Below are positions 16,761 to 26,925 of a stretch of 64,000 bases of DNA, one piece after another. The stretch is from Microcystis wesenbergii NRERC-220 (GTDB lineage: Bacteria; Cyanobacteriota; Cyanobacteriia; Cyanobacteriales; Microcystaceae). Location: NCBI RefSeq assembly GCF_032027425.1, contig NZ_JAVSJA010000001.1, positions 1,997,501 through 2,061,500 on the forward strand, given 5' to 3'. The notes below the pieces were generated by a model. It was not told where the DNA came from, searched no databases, and saw nothing but the letters and a program-made list of their open reading frames with translations. How positions within the stretch are numbered: position 1 is the first letter of the stretch; the number at the start of each line of letters is the position of its first letter. The translations under genes and the position numbers were made by a program.

Positions 16761-17453
16761 TTATTCACTGCGGACAGCTTCGAGGATACGGGAAAAATAG
16801 AAACGAGTGCTAGTCATACTCGTCCGTTCGATTTTAAAGCCATTTTCGTTGAGAGCGGCGACAATAGTTTTTTCCTTGTGTTGATAGGCACGAGTGGTTT
16901 TACTCGGACCGGGGAAAAATTGACCAATTTTCTTGAGAATGGTTAATAAACAGGTTTTAGGGGCAAAACTGAGGATTAAACGGGATTGAGCTAGGGATGC
17001 CAAGTGTTTAATCATGCCTAAGGCTTCTTCTGTGGGATAGTGAATGAGAACATCAAGACAGATGACCGTGTGATATTGGCCGGTTAATGCTTCTAAATCT
17101 TGAACGGCAAAGGTGAGTTTACTGGTATCTGCTAACTCTTTGGCCGCTCTTTCCTTGGCTTCTGTCACCATTTTCTCAGAAATATCACTGGCGAAAATAG
17201 TTGCGCCCGCTTTAGCGAGGGGAATACTCAGACTACCGACTCCACAACCGGCATCACAGATTGAGAGATTGGGCAAATTGTCATCACTTTCTAACCAACC
17301 GATAACGGTATCGAGCGTCTGTTGATGACCGATGCGAATATCTTTTTGTACTTTGTTAACTTCGCCATCCCCATAAATCCGGCGCCAGCGATCGAATCCT
17401 GTGGCGTTAAAATAGTCCTTGACTATGGCTTTATCGTCTAATGTGTTGGTCAT
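16761..17453 (-). CDS. chlM: Magnesium protoporphyrin IX methyltransferase
   Basis: 230 residues. Adds the methyl group from S-adenosylmethionine to Mg-protoporphyrin IX, a committed chlorophyll step. Opens with KDYFNATGFDRWRRIYG, diagnostic of ChlM/BchM. The SAM-binding CDAGCGVGSLSIPLA lies at about 65-79, and the C terminus contains FFPGPSKTTRAY. First gene of the chlM-panB-msrA unit. Confidence 0.96.
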   Translation of the reverse strand: MTNTLDDKAIVKDYFNATGFDRWRRIYGDGEVNKVQKDIRIGHQQTLDTVIGWLESDDNLPNLSICDAGCGVGSLSIPLAKAGATIFASDISEKMVTEAKERAAKELADTSKLTFAVQDLEALTGQYHTVICLDVLIHYPTEEALGMIKHLASLAQSRLILSFAPKTCLLTILKKIGQFFPGPSKTTRAYQHKEKTIVAALNENGFKIERTSMTSTRFYFSRILEAVRSE

Positions 17454-17469
17454 AACGAAATCTAAACGA

Positions 17470-17495
17470 GTGGTCTCTGAGCTACGCCGAAGAGC
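17470..17495. repeat. 26-bp dispersed repeat, second copy
   Basis: Identical to 11143-11168 in the exporter gene. Here it lies 17 bases upstream of the chlM start codon, where it could affect the untranslated leader. Confidence 0.85.
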
Positions 17496-17687
17496 GGAGA
17501 TGGTTATTAGTTTATCCTACCTTAAAGATCTCAACCGTTGCTGCTGATAGCTGACTCCTGACGGTGAAGCAGTGGACCGAGAGCGATGGCAACTCTGTGG
17601 AAAAGCTTAATTTGTTTTCCGCTTCACCGTTAGTTAACCTAAAGTGAATATCATGTAATCGTCCCAAGATCGATTAGTAAGGGTTCC

Positions 17688-19109
17688 ATGTCAATTATTA
17701 CCCATAGAACTAAGATCGTAGCCACGATCGGCCCTGCCAGTAATTCGCCAGAAGTCCTCAAGCAGATGATCGGTGCGGGGATGAATGTAGCGCGGCTAAA
17801 CTTCTCCCACGGTAGCTACGAAGATCATGCGAGAGTTGTTAGTCTTTTACGGCAAATTTCTCAAGAATTAGACAATCCTATCACCCTCCTGCAAGATTTA
17901 CAAGGGCCAAAAATTCGCGTCGGCAATCTCCCCAATGGTTCGATTTCCATCAACGACGGCGATTATCTCACCCTTGTCCCCATGGATGAGTATCGGGGAG
18001 AAGCGAACACCGTTTCGATCGATTATCCCTATCTGGCCGAGGAAGCCAAGTTAGGTGAGCAAATTCTCCTTGATGATGGCTTATTAGAGCTAAAAATCGT
18101 TGAAATTAACGGAAAAGACCTAAAATGTCAAGTATTGGAGGGAGGAATTCTCAAGAGTCGCAAGGGAGTTAATCTACCCCGTCTCAATTTGCGCTTACCT
18201 TCCATGACCGAAAAAGACAAACAAGACCTAGAATTTGGTCTTGCTCAGGGGGTTGATTGGGTTTCCCTGAGTTTTGTTCGTAAAGGAGAAGATATCAAAG
18301 CGATTAAGGCATTTTTAGCCGAGAGAAATCACGCGGATGTGCCAGTGATAGCTAAAATTGAAAAACCGCAAGCGATCGAAAATTTAGAGTCAATTGTCGA
18401 GGAATGTGACGGCATTATGGTGGCCCGGGGCGATTTGGGGGTAGAATTAAGTCCCGAAAAAGTCCCCATGTTGCAAAAACGCATCATCAGACTCTGCAAT
18501 ATGAAAACTATTCCCGTCATCACTGCCACCCAGATGTTAGAAAGCATGATTCACAATCCCCGACCGACTCGGGCCGAGGCTAGTGATGTGGCTAATGCGA
18601 TTATCGATGGAACCGATGCGGTGATGTTATCGGGGGAATCAGCAGTGGGAGATTTTCCCGTCAAAGCTGTGGCTATGTTGGCCAAAATCGCCCATGATGT
18701 GGAAGCGGATGTGAAGTTTGATAATGCTCCCCCCAATCAGTCCGATGAAACTCACGCTCTCAGTGAGGCTTTAGTGGCGATCGATCAAACCCTTGATCTC
18801 CGTTATATTGTCACTTTTACCACCTCTGGCTACACTTCGCTACTGGCTTCTAAGGAACGTCCCTCGGTTCCCGTCATTGCCATGACTCCCAATAAACGAG
18901 TCTATCACCGTCTCAACCTAGTCTGGGGTGTGATCCCGATTCTTCTCGATCATCAGGTGTCCGTCTTTGAGGATGTGTTAAAGCAAACGGAATCAATTCT
19001 ACTTCAGAAAAATCTAGCGCAATCGGGCGATAAAATCCTGATTATGGCGGGAATTCCCATGCAGAAAACTAAAGGCACTAATTTCCTCAAAATTCACAGG
19101 ATTCCCTAA
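17688..19109 (+). CDS. pyk: Pyruvate kinase
   Basis: 473 residues. Last step of glycolysis, phosphoenolpyruvate plus ADP to pyruvate plus ATP. Starts with [11 protein letters not shown]; the nucleotide-site [11 protein letters not shown] and the active-site signature [13 protein letters not shown] (about 219-231) are intact, as is [10 protein letters not shown]. The length fits a form without an extra C-terminal phosphohistidine domain. Preceded by about 230 bp of non-coding DNA. Confidence 0.97.
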   Translation: MSIITHRTKIVATIGPASNSPEVLKQMIGAGMNVARLNFSHGSYEDHARVVSLLRQISQELDNPITLLQDLQGPKIRVGNLPNGSISINDGDYLTLVPMDEYRGEANTVSIDYPYLAEEAKLGEQILLDDGLLELKIVEINGKDLKCQVLEGGILKSRKGVNLPRLNLRLPSMTEKDKQDLEFGLAQGVDWVSLSFVRKGEDIKAIKAFLAERNHADVPVIAKIEKPQAIENLESIVEECDGIMVARGDLGVELSPEKVPMLQKRIIRLCNMKTIPVITATQMLESMIHNPRPTRAEASDVANAIIDGTDAVMLSGESAVGDFPVKAVAMLAKIAHDVEADVKFDNAPPNQSDETHALSEALVAIDQTLDLRYIVTFTTSGYTSLLASKERPSVPVIAMTPNKRVYHRLNLVWGVIPILLDHQVSVFEDVLKQTESILLQKNLAQSGDKILIMAGIPMQKTKGTNFLKIHRIP

Positions 19110-19120
19110 GTTCTAGGATT

Positions 19121-19260
19121 CAGGGGTCAGTATTCTCCGAGACAGTATTCTCCGAGTCAGTATTCTCCGAGTCAGGAGTCAGCTTTTTTCTCCCCACACC
19201 CCCACTTCCCCACTCCCCCATCTCCCCACCTCCCCATTCCCCACTTCCCCACTTCCCCAA
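19121..19260. repeat. Short tandem repeats and C-rich simple sequence
   Basis: Three imperfect copies of a ~16-bp unit containing cagtattctccgag lie at 19127-19173. They are followed by a long C-rich array of ccccac/cccca units (about 19189-19258), which could form unusual DNA structure. No coding function is seen. Confidence 0.7.
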
Positions 19261-19354
19261 GAAAAACTTTTTGCCGCAAACCCTAGATACAGATTTCGGG
19301 CAGTGGATTGGTTGTGATAGAAATATAAATATCGATCGCTTGCTATCAATCTTG

Positions 19355-20152
19355 ATGAAAAGACGATATTTTCTGGCTTTTATCGGCTCAATTGCCCTTA
19401 GTTGCTTATTATCTGCGGGCATAAACCTTTTTTCATCTACTATCACCACCGCCCAAACCCAGACAATTCTAGTTTCTGCCGCCGCTAGTCTCAAAGAGGC
19501 CCTAGAAGAAATCAAGCCAGAGTTTGAAAAAGCCCATAGTAACATTAAAGTTAACTATAACTTTGGTGCGTCGGGAGCTTTGCAACGGCAAATCGAACAG
19601 GGTGCGCCGGCCGATGTTTTCCTCTCGGCTGCCACTAAGCAAATGGACGCTTTAGCAAAAGCTGGTTTAATCGATACAACTACCAGAAGAAACCTGCTCA
19701 CTAATCGCCTAGTTTTAATCGTTCCCAAGAATTCCGCCCTAAAAATCAGCGATTTTCGTTCCCTGACTAACAGTAATGTCAAAAGAATTGCCGTGGGTGA
19801 ACCGCGCAGCGTTCCTGTCGGTCAGTACAGTGAAGAAGTTCTGAAAAATATCGGCATTTTAGAGCAAATAAGAGCAAAACTGGTCTTTGCCAACTCCGTC
19901 CGTAATGTTCTCGCCGCCGTAGAAACTGGTAACGCCGATGCTGGCATTGTTTACATCACCGATGCCAAAATTTCCGACCGGGTAAAAGTAGTGGCTACGG
20001 CTGCCAATAATCTCCATTCTCCGATTATTTACCCCATAGCTGTGATTAAAGCCAGTAAAAACCCGCAAGCTGCCAAGACTTTCACCCAATATCTCACCAG
20101 CGCAGCCGCTAAAAACATTTTTGAAAAATTCGGCTTCGGAATAGCCAGATAA
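19355..20152 (+). CDS. modA: Molybdate ABC transporter substrate-binding protein
   Basis: 265 residues if started at the ATG at 19355, where a signal peptide follows at once (KRRYFLAFIGSIALSCLLSAG). An in-frame TTG at 19271 would put 28 unlikely residues before it. The mature protein opens with ILVSAAASLKEALEEI, which holds the Ser that binds molybdate. KVNYNFGASGALQRQIEQGAPADVF (given in parts: NFGASGALQ, GAPADVF) is standard ModA. It captures molybdate in the periplasm for the ModBC permease encoded 3 bp downstream. Confidence 0.93.
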   Translation: MKRRYFLAFIGSIALSCLLSAGINLFSSTITTAQTQTILVSAAASLKEALEEIKPEFEKAHSNIKVNYNFGASGALQRQIEQGAPADVFLSAATKQMDALAKAGLIDTTTRRNLLTNRLVLIVPKNSALKISDFRSLTNSNVKRIAVGEPRSVPVGQYSEEVLKNIGILEQIRAKLVFANSVRNVLAAVETGNADAGIVYITDAKISDRVKVVATAANNLHSPIIYPIAVIKASKNPQAAKTFTQYLTSAAAKNIFEKFGFGIAR

Positions 20153-20155
20153 ACA

Positions 20156-21994
20156 ATGTCAGACTTTTCTCCCCTATGGATATCCCTGAAAACCGCCACC
20201 ATTGCCCTGATAATCATCTTTTTTCTCGGTATTGCCGCCGCTTATTGGATGTTAGGCTATCGCGGACGGTGGAAATCCCTAATCGAGGCAGTTTTCGTCG
20301 CGCCCTTAATCTTGCCCCCGACGGTGGTAGGCTTCATTTTACTGCTCCTATTCGGCAAAAACGGACCATTAGGACAGTTATTAGACTTATTTAACTTTCG
20401 CGTCGTTTTTACTTGGTATGCCGCCGTTATCACCGCGACGGTGGTGGCTTTTCCCCTGATGTACAAAACCACCCTAGGGGCTTTTGAACAGGTGGATGCC
20501 AACATCCTACAGGTTGCCCGCACCCTAGGGGCATCGGAAGGGAAAATATTCTGGCGCGTACTTTTGCCCCTTTCCTTCCCCGGAGTATTAGCGGGATTAA
20601 CCCTAGCTTTTGCCCGCGCTTTGGGGGAATTTGGGGCAACTTTGATGTTAGCGGGTAATATTCCGGGGCAAACTCAAACTATCCCGATGGCGATTTTCTT
20701 CGCTGTGGAAGCAGGAGCGATGACTGAGGCTTGGATATGGGTGTTTATTATCATATTAATCTCCCTATCGGGGATTATCGCCGTTAATCTCTGGCAAAGT
20801 CAACGCAAACAGCAATTAGGACGACCGGGAGAAAGCAAACCTAACGAGATGGAGGACTGGCTGCCACCCTGGGAGGGTCGCGATTTTGCCCTTTTAGCAG
20901 CTGAAAATCAGCATTATAAGAATAAAATAGGCTTATTTGTCGATATAGAGAAATATTTACCCGGTTTTAATCTCTCGGTCACTTTTAACTGCCAAAATCA
21001 GCCATTAGGACTATTAGGGGCTTCGGGGTCGGGAAAAAGCCTCATTTTGCGATCGCTGGCTGGTGTGGAAACGCCCTCAAGGGGTCGTATTGTCTTAAAT
21101 GGGCGCATTCTCTTCGATTCCGAAAAGGGAATTAATCTCCCCAGTCGTCAGCGTCGTATCGGTTTTGTGGTGCAGAATTATGCCCTTTTTCCCCATCTCA
21201 CCGTGGCGGAAAATATCGCTTTTGGTCTCTCGCAAAAGTTACCCACAAAAATTATCCGTCAGCAGATTGCCAACCAATTAGAATTAGTGCAGTTACCCGG
21301 CATGGAAAACCGTTATCCCCATCAATTATCGGGGGGACAACAGCAACGGGTCGCCATCGCTCGCGCTTTAGCTAGTCGTCCGGAAGCTTTATTATTAGAT
21401 GAGCCTTTTTCTGCCCTTGATACCCATCTACGCACTCAATTAGAACGTCAGATGATCAAAACTTTAAGTAATTACGATGGCGTGACAATTTTTGTTACCC
21501 ATAATATGGATGAAGCCTATCGAATATGTGAGAATTTATTAGTTATGGAAAAAGGGCGGGCAATTGCTAATAATTCTAAACAGAAAATTTTTGAGCAGCC
21601 AGATAGCGTTAGTTTGGCAAAAATTACGGTCTGTAAGAATTTTTCCCGTGCTATAATCATTAATAATCAACAATTGGAAGCGATTGATTGGGATGTTAAA
21701 TTACACACTGTTTCCAGGATTCCCGACTATTTAACCTATACGGGAATTCGCGCCCATCAAATTATTTTTGGTCGAGATTTAGGCGATATTAATACTTTTC
21801 CCTGTTGGTTAGCTAATGCCATTGAAGGACCCCATCGGGTGACTCTCTATCTGAAACTTAATCAACCCTCTAACCACGACCGCGATTTTCATATCCAAGC
21901 AGAGTTATATAAGGATAAATGGTTAGAAATTAAGGAGCAAGCTTTGCCTTGGACTGTTACTTTATCTCCCCAGCGTTTATTATTATTAAAATAA
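20156..21994 (+). CDS. Molybdate ABC transporter, fused permease-ATPase (ModBC)
   Basis: 612 residues. Residues 1-~220 form the ModB permease, with the EAA loop at about 118-135 (ARTLGASEGKIFWRV) and five to six membrane helices. Residues ~255-612 form the ModC ATPase: Walker A GASGSGKS (~287), signature LSGGQQQRVAIA (~391), Walker B LLLDEPFSALD (~413) and an accessory C-terminal domain. A hydrophilic linker joins them. ModB-ModC fusions are known in cyanobacteria such as Synechocystis. Molybdenum supports nitrate reductase. Same operon as modA. Confidence 0.93.
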   Translation: MSDFSPLWISLKTATIALIIIFFLGIAAAYWMLGYRGRWKSLIEAVFVAPLILPPTVVGFILLLLFGKNGPLGQLLDLFNFRVVFTWYAAVITATVVAFPLMYKTTLGAFEQVDANILQVARTLGASEGKIFWRVLLPLSFPGVLAGLTLAFARALGEFGATLMLAGNIPGQTQTIPMAIFFAVEAGAMTEAWIWVFIIILISLSGIIAVNLWQSQRKQQLGRPGESKPNEMEDWLPPWEGRDFALLAAENQHYKNKIGLFVDIEKYLPGFNLSVTFNCQNQPLGLLGASGSGKSLILRSLAGVETPSRGRIVLNGRILFDSEKGINLPSRQRRIGFVVQNYALFPHLTVAENIAFGLSQKLPTKIIRQQIANQLELVQLPGMENRYPHQLSGGQQQRVAIARALASRPEALLLDEPFSALDTHLRTQLERQMIKTLSNYDGVTIFVTHNMDEAYRICENLLVMEKGRAIANNSKQKIFEQPDSVSLAKITVCKNFSRAIIINNQQLEAIDWDVKLHTVSRIPDYLTYTGIRAHQIIFGRDLGDINTFPCWLANAIEGPHRVTLYLKLNQPSNHDRDFHIQAELYKDKWLEIKEQALPWTVTLSPQRLLLLK

Positions 21995-22029
21995 ACAGAG
22001 ATTTTGATACTAAGTAGGTGGGTGTTAAA

Positions 22030-22096
22030 AATTGTCAGACATCCCCCTTATCAAGGGGGGATCAAGGGGGGATCCCCCCTGCCCCCCTTGATAAGG
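22030..22096. repeat. Inverted G/C-rich repeat beside the ISAs1-type element
   Basis: Runs of 'ccccttatcaagggggg' and 'ccccccttgataaggg' form a long palindrome immediately left of the insertion sequence. The right flank (about 23466-23482) carries a related 'ctaggggcaggggggatc', so the IS may have entered this repeat. Confidence 0.6.
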
Positions 22097-22529
22097 GTAG
22101 GGCTATTTCATTCTCAAGAAAAAAGGAGAAATACGGCTAGAAACGAAATTTTAGCGACATAAAGACAATAATTGGCGGATGTTGTGCTTATTGTGGTCAA
22201 TTCCCTTTGTTAAAGAATCATAACCCTCTAACCTGTACAAGGTTAAAACCCATGTCTTTAACAAGGAAATGTTGATGGGGGAAAGTCCCTTTTTCTGGGG
22301 ACTACGATCCTCGTTTTGAATCACATCCTTTACCCAATGTAAGCGATTTTCAATTTTCCAATCTCCTCTGATTCCCAGAGCAAGATGACGGCAGTTGGGC
22401 GCCTGAGAGGTCAGATAGTAACCTGTTCGCTCAAAGTCATGTTCCTCTCTCCTTCCCTGACGGGTCACCCTAACCACACAGTTAGCCGACTGCCATTTGG
22501 GGTCTATCTCGGCAGTACGGGAAAATAAG

Positions 22530-22653
22530 CTAAGACGCATTTAAAGCGCTTATTCTTAAGATTAGCCGAATCTCCCCCAATCCCTTTACTGTTGCCTCTT
22601 GCAAGAGGCAAGAGGTGTTTAGATATGTGTAATTAATTTTGCTTAGGTACTTA
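22530..22653. mobile_element. Small non-autonomous element in the transposase gene (composite copy)
   Basis: Right half (about 22607-22653) matches the MITE-like family below and ends in TTTTGCTTAGGTACTTA. The left half starts taagacgcatttaaa and recurs at about 63612-63655 near the right edge of the window. It looks like a hybrid of two element families, or two elements joined. Confidence 0.6.
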
Positions 22654-22776
22654 GCCTTAAACAATTTTTTTTGATGGTTTTTTACTTTCACTAAATAATT
22701 GTTCCCTTTTTCTACAATCTTATCGAGCGTTTTTTTTGACAATGCAAGGCATCGAGGGAAAAGGTGACTCCCTTGC

Positions 22777-22882
22777 TAAGTAGTCGTGCAAAATAAATTT
22801 CCTAGTGAAGAAAGGCAAAAGGCACTCTTGCAAGAGGCAAGGGGGGGTTAGATATGTGTAATTAATTTTGCTTAGGTACTTA
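22777..22882. mobile_element. MITE-like element, 106 bp (family TAAGTA...TACTTA)
   Basis: Starts TAAGTAGTCGTGCAAAATAA and ends AATTTTGCTTAGGTACTTA; the ends are imperfect inverted repeats. The interior is variable and made of 'ggcaaaaggc'/'gcaagaggc' units. Other copies: 53106-53210 and 63443-63547. It has inserted in the ISAs1 transposase gene, so it is younger than that IS. Confidence 0.8.
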
Positions 22883-23539
22883 TCTAATATATCTAATAAA
22901 TCCTCTAAGGTCTGAATCTCGCTAGTTTCCTTATTATTCATCACTTTTACCCCCATCACGCCCCCTTTTTGATGACTAAAAAACGAGACGAAATTAAAAA
23001 ATACTTGTTGAGAATCATCATAATTCAACACCGTATTTTTAAGTGCTTTTCCGTCTCCACTGACCCATTCACCTTCGGGAACTTTAGCATTCTCTTTTAG
23101 CCACTCGTTCAATTGTTCTTCGACTTCTTTATAGTTTAATTCTCTTAAAACTCGTCTAATCACTGATGCTCCCGGAGATACGGGATATGGACAGACCGAG
23201 TAACAAAAGATAAGTTACGACGATGGCGTTCTAAAAAACGAGACATTGCTTGATAGCCCAGTTCTCCACTCATGATGGCCAGGATGGTAATAAGCAAGAC
23301 AACTGGCAATCGGTGACGGCATCCTCTCGGCTCTCGGAAGTCAGGAATTTTCTCCAGATAATAAATGAGATTTTTAGGCATATTTTGGCTTATGTCAGGT
23401 TAATATTGTGATTATACACAGTAAACTCTTTTTTACAAGCCCTCTATCGACCTTGAAATAGCCCTACCTAGGGGCAGGGGGGATCAAAGACAAAATCTAT
23501 CTTCTATTTACTTATTAAATAGACTGTAACTTTTGCTGA

Positions 23540-24169
23540 CTAATGCTCAAATATATCTTTGTATTGCTGTAAATCTAAAGCGGTGAAGATGGGGATACAA
23601 CTAAAGCATTTTTGGGCTAATTCCCATCTTTCTTCTCTTTGCAGCATCACAATTAGTTTATCTCGCACTGACAGTAAATAGCGCACATCGTTAGCGGCAT
23701 AACTCAGTTGTTGTGGGGTGAGATTAGCGGCATTTCCCCAATCAGAACTCTGAGCGGTTTTGTCTAATTCTATGCCTTCCAATTCCTGCACGAGACTTTT
23801 TAAACCGTGACTGCTGGTATAAGTCCGAGCGAGTTTACTGGCGATTTTGGTGCAGAAAATCGGTTGAGTGGCAATGCCAAAAGTATGGGATAGTTGAGCC
23901 ACATCAAAACGGGCGAAATGAAAGACTTTTTCTATCCGCTCATCTTCCATGACCTTTTTGAGATTAGGAGCCTCTGTTTGCCCCCTAAAAACGCGAATAG
24001 CGGTGACAAAACCACTGGGATCACAGAGTTGAATTAAACACAGTCGATCGCGCCCCGGTATTAATCCCATCGTTTCTGTATCTACAGCGATCGAATTAAC
24101 CCCTAGATAACGGGATAATAGGTCATCGCTTAAATCTTGATCGCACACTTGAAAATTGTCTAAGTTCAT
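23540..24169 (-). CDS. 3'-5' exonuclease of the RNase D family
   Basis: 209 residues, the DEDD exonuclease core only. AVDTETMGL (about 30-38) supplies the first acidic pair, FHFARFDVAQL the second region, and YAANDVRYLL the last Asp and Tyr (DEDDy). It lacks the HRDC domains of full RNase D (about 370 residues), as is usual for cyanobacterial short forms. Likely role is RNA 3'-end trimming in the cytosol. Single gene. Confidence 0.92.
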   Translation of the reverse strand: MNLDNFQVCDQDLSDDLLSRYLGVNSIAVDTETMGLIPGRDRLCLIQLCDPSGFVTAIRVFRGQTEAPNLKKVMEDERIEKVFHFARFDVAQLSHTFGIATQPIFCTKIASKLARTYTSSHGLKSLVQELEGIELDKTAQSSDWGNAANLTPQQLSYAANDVRYLLSVRDKLIVMLQREERWELAQKCFSCIPIFTALDLQQYKDIFEH

Positions 24170-24179
24170 ATAGTTAGCA

Positions 24180-24223
<44 letters not shown>

Positions 24224-24272
24224 GAAATTTGTAATGCTTTTGCCTATCGCACGACTGCCTTTATTTCCCTGA

Positions 24273-24394
24273 TAAGTAGTTGGACAAAAGTAAAGTTAAC
24301 TGTGGGGTAAGGAGTCTCCGAGTCGGTCGTCAGTAAGAATTGCGGCAATTTACATTTCTTAAGATAGACCACAGAATTTATGTCCGACTACTTA
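24273..24394. mobile_element. MITE-like element, 122 bp
   Basis: Ends TAAGTAGTTGGACA (24273 onward) and TGTCCGACTACTTA (to 24394) are inverted with one mismatch in 14 bp. They share the TAAGTA/TACTTA terminal hexamer with the 105-bp family, but the interior is different, so it is a separate family probably moved by a related transposase. Confidence 0.75.
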
Positions 24395-24459
24395 ACTGAT
24401 AACTGATAACTGATGTTAAAAACTGGTAATTAAATTTAAATATAATCGGGGGGATTTTG

Positions 24460-25449
24460 TCAACGCTTTTTAACAAAAAGTTGTGTAAAATAATATTCAC
24501 CAGCATTATTTTGAGCGATACCGATACCAGTGAGATTATAATCACCAACCATATTTTTTTGATGGCCGGGGCTATTAATCCAACCCTTGACGGCAACACT
24601 AACGGGGTCGGTATATCCCTTCATAAAAGCCAAATTTTCGCCCATTTTTTCTAAAGGAATCATTCTTTGTACTGCCTTCATTCTTCCCTCAAAACCATCA
24701 TGACTAAAAGGAGCCTGTTTATTGGTCATTTTTTGGCTAAATAAGCGAGCTTCATGACTAATGCGAGCATCGAGACGTAGGGGCGGTAAATTTTGAGAAA
24801 TTCGGTAGCGATTAACTTGATAATTAGTGTTTTCTTCAAGGGTAATTAAAAAAGATTGATTCCCGATAGTATCGTAGCTAAGGGTATTAGTAGAAACGGG
24901 AGCGGATTGACGTTTGAGAAATATTTGAGTAAAGTACAATTTTCCTTGATTATCCGTCGCTACTCCAATCCCGGTACTATCAAAATCTCCCTCCATATTT
25001 TCCCGATGACCTTGACTTTTAATCCAACCATCCACAGCAATCATTACCGGGTCATCATAACCTTGATTAACTGCCAGATTTTCCCCTACTGCTTGATAGG
25101 GAACTGAAACGCCAATAGTTTGCGCTCTTTTGTCAAAATCTTGATGACTAAAAGGAACTAAACCCGCGGCCATGCGTTGGCTATGTAATCTTGCTTGTTG
25201 CGAAATTGTCCGATTTAACAGTAGGGGAGATAAATTGCGAGATTGACGATAGCGATTGACCTGTTGATAGATTTTATTCTCTAAAATAAGTAAAGTTGCC
25301 GCATCCAAAGGAGAGGGAGAAGGAGAGGGAGATAAAGATGGTACAAGTTCCGTAAAAGAGCTATAGTTTAAGGCACTACAGGCCATTAAACTTGTCGATA
25401 CAATCATCAAAATTCCTAACTGATAACCCTTCTTAAAAGAACTTTTCAT
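24460..25449 (-). CDS. Lipoprotein with two CAP/SCP domains
   Basis: 329 residues. Signal peptide with lipobox ending LMAC near residue 24, then a Pro/Ser-rich spacer and two CAP (SCP-like, cysteine-rich secretory protein type) domains at about 55-180 and 205-328. Each domain repeats the pattern VNRYR, HSQRMA or LFSQKM, PFSHDGF, VGENLA or MGENLAF, GW..S.GHR.NM and YFTQ.F. It should be tethered to a membrane facing outside the cytoplasm. Function of bacterial CAP proteins is unsettled. The two domains differ enough to be an old duplication. Confidence 0.9.
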   Translation of the reverse strand: MKSSFKKGYQLGILMIVSTSLMACSALNYSSFTELVPSLSPSPSPSPLDAATLLILENKIYQQVNRYRQSRNLSPLLLNRTISQQARLHSQRMAAGLVPFSHQDFDKRAQTIGVSVPYQAVGENLAVNQGYDDPVMIAVDGWIKSQGHRENMEGDFDSTGIGVATDNQGKLYFTQIFLKRQSAPVSTNTLSYDTIGNQSFLITLEENTNYQVNRYRISQNLPPLRLDARISHEARLFSQKMTNKQAPFSHDGFEGRMKAVQRMIPLEKMGENLAFMKGYTDPVSVAVKGWINSPGHQKNMVGDYNLTGIGIAQNNAGEYYFTQLFVKKR

Positions 25450-25522
25450 ATTAAGCTAGTCTGGAACGGGAAACAGGTCAAAACGAATATCAAATTTAGA
25501 TGCACAATAGCTTATCCCTCTC

Positions 25523-25567
25523 ACTGATAACTGATAACTGATAACTGATAACTGATAACTGATAACT
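25523..25567. repeat. Heptanucleotide tandem repeat (CTGATAA)n
   Basis: Six copies of actgata-type heptamers just downstream of trpB. The same unit recurs at about 24395-24412, 56237-56272 and 63555-63608. Confidence 0.9.
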
Positions 25568-25575
25568 GCTCACTG

Positions 25576-26823
25576 TTAACCATTCATCGATAAATATTTA
25601 GCCACCGATTGCACATCTTTATCACCCCGTCCGGAGAAATTAATAACAATGCGAGGACTACCGGTTACTTGCGGGCAAAGAGTTTCTAAATAAGCTAAAG
25701 CGTGGGCAGTTTCTAGGGCCGGAATAATCCCTTCTAAACGGGAAACTCTTTGAAAAGCTTCTAATGCTTCCTTGTCGGTGACGCTGTAATATTCGGCGCG
25801 ACCACTATCTTTTAAAAAGCTATGTTCTGGCCCGACTCCGGGATAATCTAAACCGGCACTAATGGAGTGGGCCTCGATAACTTGACCTTCGCTATCTTGT
25901 AATAAATAACTCATTGCGCCATGTAGAACCCCCGGTTGACCTTGGGTAAGGGTGGCGGCGTGTTTTCCGGAGGCGATACTTTCTCCGGCAGCCTCAACAC
26001 CAATTAAACGCACGGCAGCTTCTTTAACAAACTCATGAAATAAACCCATAGCATTAGAACCACCCCCCACACAAGCGAGGAGAATATCCGGTGAACCGCC
26101 CCATTTTTCCAGACTTTGCTGACGGGTTTCTTGACCGATAACCGCGTGAAAATCGCGCACCATCATCGGATAGGGATGGGGACCGGCCACAGAACCAAGG
26201 ATGTAGTGAGTGGTTTCGACATTAGTTACCCAGTCGCGAATCGCTTCCGAGGTGGCATCTTTCAGGGTTCCCGTCCCGGCGGCCACGGGTTGCACCGTCG
26301 CCCCAAGCAGTCTCATGCGGAAAACATTGAGTTCTTGGCGTTCCATGTCGTGAATTCCCATATAAATCACGCATTCTAGACCAAAACGAGCGCAAACCGT
26401 AGCGGTGGCCACGCCGTGCTGTCCTGCCCCGGTTTCGGCGATAATTCGCTTTTTACCCATGCGTTTGGCTAATAAAACCTGACCGAGGGCGTTATTAATC
26501 TTGTGGGCCCCAGTATGGTTTAAATCTTCCCGTTTTAGGTAAATTTGCGCCCCAGTGCCGTCAGCTTTGGCATAATGGGCGGTGAGACGTTCGGCAAAAT
26601 ATAAGGGACTGGGTCTACCGACGTAATCCTTGAGCAGTTGATTTAATTCTTCTTGAAAATCGGGGTCGTCCTTATACTGATTATAGGCCGTTTCTAGTTC
26701 ACTTAAGGCTGGCATCAGGGTTTCCGGGACGTATTTGCCCCCGTAGCGTCCAAAACGCCCAAAAGCATCGGGATACTGGGTTACTGTGCTGGCTGAGGCG
26801 GTATAAATCGGCGTGATAGTCAT
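25576..26823 (-). CDS. trpB: Tryptophan synthase beta subunit
   Basis: 415 residues. Joins indole and serine to tryptophan using pyridoxal phosphate. The cofactor Lys108 lies in [13 protein letters not shown], and the glycine-rich phosphate loop is [11 protein letters not shown]. The N-terminal [20 protein letters not shown] fits TrpB1 (the form that pairs with TrpA). trpA is 22 kb away. Confidence 0.97.
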   Translation of the reverse strand: MTITPIYTASASTVTQYPDAFGRFGRYGGKYVPETLMPALSELETAYNQYKDDPDFQEELNQLLKDYVGRPSPLYFAERLTAHYAKADGTGAQIYLKREDLNHTGAHKINNALGQVLLAKRMGKKRIIAETGAGQHGVATATVCARFGLECVIYMGIHDMERQELNVFRMRLLGATVQPVAAGTGTLKDATSEAIRDWVTNVETTHYILGSVAGPHPYPMMVRDFHAVIGQETRQQSLEKWGGSPDILLACVGGGSNAMGLFHEFVKEAAVRLIGVEAAGESIASGKHAATLTQGQPGVLHGAMSYLLQDSEGQVIEAHSISAGLDYPGVGPEHSFLKDSGRAEYYSVTDKEALEAFQRVSRLEGIIPALETAHALAYLETLCPQVTGSPRIVINFSGRGDKDVQSVAKYLSMNG

Positions 26824-26925
26824 GTAAACCTTCGATGATAGACTTATGATCCATTATAAATCTAAGGGTTTAGTCTCTGGGTTAACCTGAGTTTCAGGGC
26901 AATCATCGCCTAACCTACTTAATAA

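Larger units (their letters stand above)
22151..23381 (-). pseudogene. ISAs1-family transposase, broken
   Basis: Remnant of a DDE transposase of ISAs1 type. The N-terminal segment (from MPKNLIYYLEKIPDFREPRG) shifts frame near 23160. The central part ends at 'LDILDKYLSK' where the 106-bp element begins, a middle part (KTLDKIVEKGNNYLVKVKNHQKKLF) is cut again by the second element, and the C-terminal part runs to 22151. The acidic catalytic residues are split over the pieces. Non-functional. Confidence 0.88.
22097..23467 (-). mobile_element. Degenerate ISAs1-family insertion sequence
   Basis: Matching 14-bp inverted ends GTAGGGCTATTTCA (22097-22110) and TGAAATAGCCCTAC (23454-23467) bound about 1.37 kb. 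Inside are transposase pieces in different frames: 23160-23381 (FREPRGCRHRLPVVLLITILA, ISAs1 N-terminal), 22720-23163 (WVSGDGKALKNTV) and 22151-22540 (LGIRGDWKIENRLHWVKDV, ISAs1 C-terminal). Two smaller elements at 22530-22653 and 22777-22882 split the gene, so it cannot make transposase. A target duplication is not obvious. Confidence 0.85.

Noticed and set aside
17454-17687. Riboswitch upstream of pyk or chlM
   Set aside because: No conserved riboswitch core was recognised; the region contains the 26-bp dispersed repeat.
19271-19354. Alternative modA start at TTG 19271
   Set aside because: It would place a 28-residue hydrophilic stretch before an otherwise perfect signal peptide.
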